Of a DNA stretch of 40,008 nucleotides, positions 36,839 through 40,008 are shown piece by piece. This DNA is from Dehalococcoidia bacterium (lineage in GTDB: Bacteria > Chloroflexota > Dehalococcoidia > Tepidiformales > Tepidiformaceae): positions 1-40,008 of the forward strand of contig JAKUNN010000002.1 of the NCBI GenBank assembly GCA_022451885.1. The letters are read 5' to 3'. Under the pieces are notes generated by a model, which saw only the letters and a program-made list of their open reading frames with translations, searched no databases and was not told the origin of the DNA. Numbering within the stretch: position 1 is the stretch's first letter; each line of letters begins with the position of its first letter. The position numbers and the translations under genes are program-made.

Positions 36839-37774
36839 ATGCGAATTGGTATGCAAGTCGGACCAAAAATAGGAGCCCAAGGAGCCGAAGATTTAGTTTC
36901 TAGATATCGAGAAATAGAAGAAGCTGGCTTTGATACAGCCTGGACAGGTAACCACCTAACGCATGACGCCATGACCGTACTCGCATTGGCAGGGACAGTA
37001 ACAGAACGTATAGAACTTGGATCTTCAGTAGTGCCTACATACCCGCGCCATCCAATGGTAATGGCACAACAGGCTCTTACAACTTCAGCAATTACAGGTG
37101 GTCGCTTCACCCTCGGTCTTGGATTAAGCCACAAATTTATTGTAGAGGACTGGCAAGGTCTCAAATGGTCAACTCCCGTACATCACCTAAGAGAATACTT
37201 AACAGTTTTAAACGGATTATTAGATGGCGAACAGGTCGTTCATGAAGGGGAGGAGTACCAAGTAAGTCTTAATACGGCACCTTTCACACAATTAGATGTG
37301 CCCGATGCACCGCGACCTCAAGTAGTAATTGCAGCACTGGGCCCTGGAATGTTAAAAGTTACAGGCGAATTGGCCGATGGAACAAATTGTTGGATGTGTG
37401 GACAAGGTTATCTCGAGTCAACTTTAGTTCCCACAATTAATAAAGCCGCAGAAAGTGCTGGAAGACCAGCACCCCGAGTCATAGCTGGATTCCCAATCTG
37501 CGTAACAAACAAAGTAGAAGAGGCAAAAATTCAATGTGCCAAAACGTGGGAAGTGTACGGACAAATTTATTCATATAGGCAAGTCTTAAAACGCGAAGGT
37601 GCTTCGGGACCAGCAGATTTACTAATTGCTGGAGACGAAGATTCTGTAGCTAAACAAATTGAGGGACTTGCCAAAATTGGTGTTACTGAATTAAATGCTC
37701 ACGTATTAGGAATACCGGAGGATCCCGGTGCAATTGACCGAACAACAGCGCTATTGGGGGGACTCAGTAAGTAA
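36839..37774 (+). CDS. LLM-class F420/flavin-dependent oxidoreductase
   Basis: MRIGMQVGPKIGAQGAEDLVSRYREIEEAGFDTAWTGNHLTHDAMTVLALAGTVTERIELGSSVVPTYPRHPMVMAQQALT. Confidence 0.93.
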   Translation: MRIGMQVGPKIGAQGAEDLVSRYREIEEAGFDTAWTGNHLTHDAMTVLALAGTVTERIELGSSVVPTYPRHPMVMAQQALTTSAITGGRFTLGLGLSHKFIVEDWQGLKWSTPVHHLREYLTVLNGLLDGEQVVHEGEEYQVSLNTAPFTQLDVPDAPRPQVVIAALGPGMLKVTGELADGTNCWMCGQGYLESTLVPTINKAAESAGRPAPRVIAGFPICVTNKVEEAKIQCAKTWEVYGQIYSYRQVLKREGASGPADLLIAGDEDSVAKQIEGLAKIGVTELNAHVLGIPEDPGAIDRTTALLGGLSK

Positions 37775-38555
37775 CGACTCAAATCCCAAACAAGGTGAAC
37801 AGAGAAATATAGATTTATATGAAATCGATGCGCACTACTATGACGAAATTCATAATTCCTGGGATTCTGACCTTAACTTTTGGGTACCTTTTGCAAATAG
37901 AATAAAGGGAGAGTTACTGGAAATCGGAGGGGGCACAGGAAGAATTACAATACGGCTCACTGTAGAAGGCCATTCTGTAACAAGCGTTGAACCCTCTCAG
38001 TCAATGCGTTCAATAGCAAAAAAAAAGCTATTAGAGAAAAAACTTAAAGCTAAGTTTATTGAAGCAAAACTTCCCGATGCACCACTACCTCCGGGAAAAT
38101 ATTCAGCAACATTGTTACCTGCAGATGTTTTCTTGTACTGCAAGAATAAGCAGGAGCAAGAACTAACTCTGTTCCAGATCTATAACTCACTCACGTATGA
38201 TGGAGTAGTAGCACTAGACCTCCCAGGGCCCGCTCTTGGCCTCGCACCCGAAAAAAATGGCGAGTCGATTATTGCATTTGAAACAGAAAACCCTGAAGGT
38301 CATTTATTAAAAGTGCAACACATTTGCTACGACGATGTAATTCGCAAAACGCGTAAACTAACTATCCAATACGAAACATCAACAGGAAATGAGGAAAGTA
38401 CACACGAATTATTATATGTTTCACTTGAGGAGATGAGGGCTTTGTTGGAAATAACAGGATTTGAAATAGCTAATATTTACGGAGATTACTCCCTCGATTC
38501 GTATACTCCAAGAAGTGAACGCATGATTATAGTCGCAAAGAAAAGGGCAAACTAA
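37728..38555 (+). CDS. Class I SAM-dependent methyltransferase
   Basis: GELLEIGGGTGRITIRLTVEGHSVTSVEPSQSMRSIAKKKL; GTG start at 37728 with SD GGAGG, overlapping the LLM gene by 47 nt. Confidence 0.87.
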   Translation: MQLTEQQRYWGDSVSNDSNPKQGEQRNIDLYEIDAHYYDEIHNSWDSDLNFWVPFANRIKGELLEIGGGTGRITIRLTVEGHSVTSVEPSQSMRSIAKKKLLEKKLKAKFIEAKLPDAPLPPGKYSATLLPADVFLYCKNKQEQELTLFQIYNSLTYDGVVALDLPGPALGLAPEKNGESIIAFETENPEGHLLKVQHICYDDVIRKTRKLTIQYETSTGNEESTHELLYVSLEEMRALLEITGFEIANIYGDYSLDSYTPRSERMIIVAKKRAN

Positions 38556-39571
38556 TGAAACCACGAATAGTTGTGGATGCAATGGGTGGCGATAATGCCC
38601 CTCAAGAAATTGTAGCCGGTGCACTAATGGCTGCCGGGGGCCTTGATGTTGAGCTCTTCTTGGTTGGTAAAACAAAGGCAATAGAAGAAGAGCTTTCAGG
38701 AACTCATATAAATCAGAATCTAAGCATTATAGATGCACCTGATGTCATCCCCATGGAGGCTAGAATTGATGTTGTAAAAGGTATGCCAGGTGCATCACTC
38801 AACGTAGGAATGCAAATGGTAAAGAATGGTGAAGCAGATGCGTTAGTCACAGCTGGAAATACAGCTGCAACCCTCACTTCGGCAATGGTAAATTTAAGAC
38901 GTATCAAAGGCTTATCGCGTCCTGCCCTGGCTGCATTTATTTCTGCAGGCGAGGGGAAAATGACACTTATGCTTGATGTAGGAGCAAACGCAGAATCAAA
39001 ACCTGGACATTTGATTCAATACGCCCATATGGGTTCAGTAACAATGGAAAAGATGTACGGTATTCAAAACCCGCGAGTCGGACTTCTTTCCAACGGTGAG
39101 GAGGATACGAAAGGGAACACGCTCACGTTAACTGTAAATCGTTCTTTGAGAAAAAGTGACCTTAATTTCATTGGGAATATTGAGGCGGGAGAGCTCCCGC
39201 AACATGTATGCGATGTTGCAATCATGGATGGCTTCACTGGCAATATCGTTATGAAAACAGCTGAGGGAATTGCAGAACTTTTTACAAGCGAACTAGAACG
39301 TGCAGTACGCATGACCCCTTGGAACCTTGCCGCTGGATTAGTTTTAAAATCAGAATTACGTAAAACACAAAAAAGGCTAGATTATCGAGAATTCGGAGGT
39401 GGTCAATTGTTGGGCACAAACGGGATAGTGGTTATCGGCCACGGAAGATCTAATTCACGCGCGATTTTTAGTGGAATCCGAGCAGCTCGAGATGCAGTCG
39501 AAAACAATTTACTAGAAGTTATAACTGAAGTGGCTGGGCACATCCCTGAAGTAGTTAATGAAAATACATAA
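38555..39571 (+). CDS. plsX: Phosphate acyltransferase PlsX
   Basis: RIVVDAMGGDNAPQEIVAGALMAA, GNTAATLTSAMVNLRRIKGLSRPALAA, DVGANAESKPGHLIQYAHMGS, GGGQLLGTNGIVVIGHGRSN. Confidence 0.97.
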   Translation: MKPRIVVDAMGGDNAPQEIVAGALMAAGGLDVELFLVGKTKAIEEELSGTHINQNLSIIDAPDVIPMEARIDVVKGMPGASLNVGMQMVKNGEADALVTAGNTAATLTSAMVNLRRIKGLSRPALAAFISAGEGKMTLMLDVGANAESKPGHLIQYAHMGSVTMEKMYGIQNPRVGLLSNGEEDTKGNTLTLTVNRSLRKSDLNFIGNIEAGELPQHVCDVAIMDGFTGNIVMKTAEGIAELFTSELERAVRMTPWNLAAGLVLKSELRKTQKRLDYREFGGGQLLGTNGIVVIGHGRSNSRAIFSGIRAARDAVENNLLEVITEVAGHIPEVVNENT

Positions 39572-39579
39572 AGGAAAAA

Positions 39580-39792
39580 ATGAAAACATCTTTTTATGAA
39601 GCAGACCAGTTTACGGGCGCTAAGGGGAAACACTACTTAACAATTGACTCGGACTATAGGTGGGAAAAAGGTGATGAAGTATGGGTAGAAGAGCCCTCTG
39701 GCGCAAAAACCAAATTGCGTATTACCTGGGTGGTAGTAAATGTTGCAGCAGATGGAGTTGTTGAGAGAGAACTTTTAGGACTACTTATTTAG
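39580..39792 (+). CDS. Hypothetical protein (70 aa)
   Basis: ORF with AAAGGA SD before ATG; no family recognised. Confidence 0.6.
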   Translation: MKTSFYEADQFTGAKGKHYLTIDSDYRWEKGDEVWVEEPSGAKTKLRITWVVVNVAADGVVERELLGLLI

Positions 39793-40008
39793 CCCACGTT
39801 TCTCACCAGAAGTAAGTACCTTAAATGCTTGATTCAATTCGTCACGCACAAAAGGATCCGCCTCAATTGACAATTGCACACTTAAAACTTCCTTATACAT
39901 CTCAGGAAGATCAAAACGAGAGATTATACGAGCGATGGCCCACACTGCATGGCCTCGCACCAATGCCGAATTATCTTTCAGAGCTATTTCCAAAGATTCC
40001 AGATCTCC
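39781..40008 (-). CDS. C-terminal part of a HEAT-repeat protein, probably epoxyqueuosine reductase QueG (truncated by window end)
   Basis: Minus-strand reading from the window edge: GDLESLEIALKDNSALVRGHAVWAIARIISRFDLPEMYKEVL...; HEAT-like segment resembling the QueG C-terminus; no start within window. Confidence 0.55.
   Translation of the reverse strand, partial: GDLESLEIALKDNSALVRGHAVWAIARIISRFDLPEMYKEVLSVQLSIEADPFVRDELNQAFKVLTSGEKRGLNK

Noticed and set aside
37728-37774. 47-nt overlap of the LLM and methyltransferase genes as an overlapping-gene novelty
   Set aside because: The GTG with GGAGG SD makes translational coupling plausible, but such overlaps are common in compact genomes.
1-40008. 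Antisense ORFs of 60-190 aa listed across the window (e.g. 5515-5997 -, 12348-12860 -, 23225-23893 -, 25040-25600 -)
   Set aside because: They lie opposite strongly supported genes and show no family motifs or RBS; treated as shadow ORFs.

Overview
40 kb bacterial chromosomal window with dense, operonic coding. The enzyme repertoire (many LLM flavin oxidoreductases, CaiB/BaiF transferase, Rieske oxygenase, Tat-lipoprotein peptide-binding proteins, acyl-CoA/SDR enzymes) suggests a marine SAR202-like Chloroflexota, but this is inference only. Order: (i) an oligopeptide ABC operon on the minus strand, with permeases flanked by two paralogous Tat-lipoprotein binding proteins (the left one is cut by the window edge); (ii) acyl-CoA dehydrogenase, NHL protein, ThuA-like protein, SDR; (iii) an acetoin/2-oxoacid dehydrogenase operon (E1alpha, E1beta, AcoX-like, E2 with duplicated peripheral-subunit-binding domain, E3, conserved hypothetical) running into two AhpD/CMD-family genes, a Rieske oxygenase, a Rieske ferredoxin, an isobutyryl-CoA-mutase-like B12 enzyme, CaiB, SnoaL-like and LLM genes; (iv) a compact hopanoid operon (ispH, shc, hpnC, hpnD, hpnE, flippase-like, hpnH, hpnG, SDR); (v) three tandem 47-bp hairpin repeats, an iron-binding protein, amidohydrolase, PPOX, bS21, LLM, methyltransferase, plsX and a QueG-like C-terminus. 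The main hit is the second CMD gene (16023-16544). An in-frame TGA at 16218-16220 falls exactly at the second Cys of the CxxC redox motif (C-G-F-U) and is followed by a bacterial-SECIS-like hairpin. This is a candidate AhpD-like selenoprotein that the ORF track splits in two. No rRNA, tRNA, CRISPR array or transposase was recognised.
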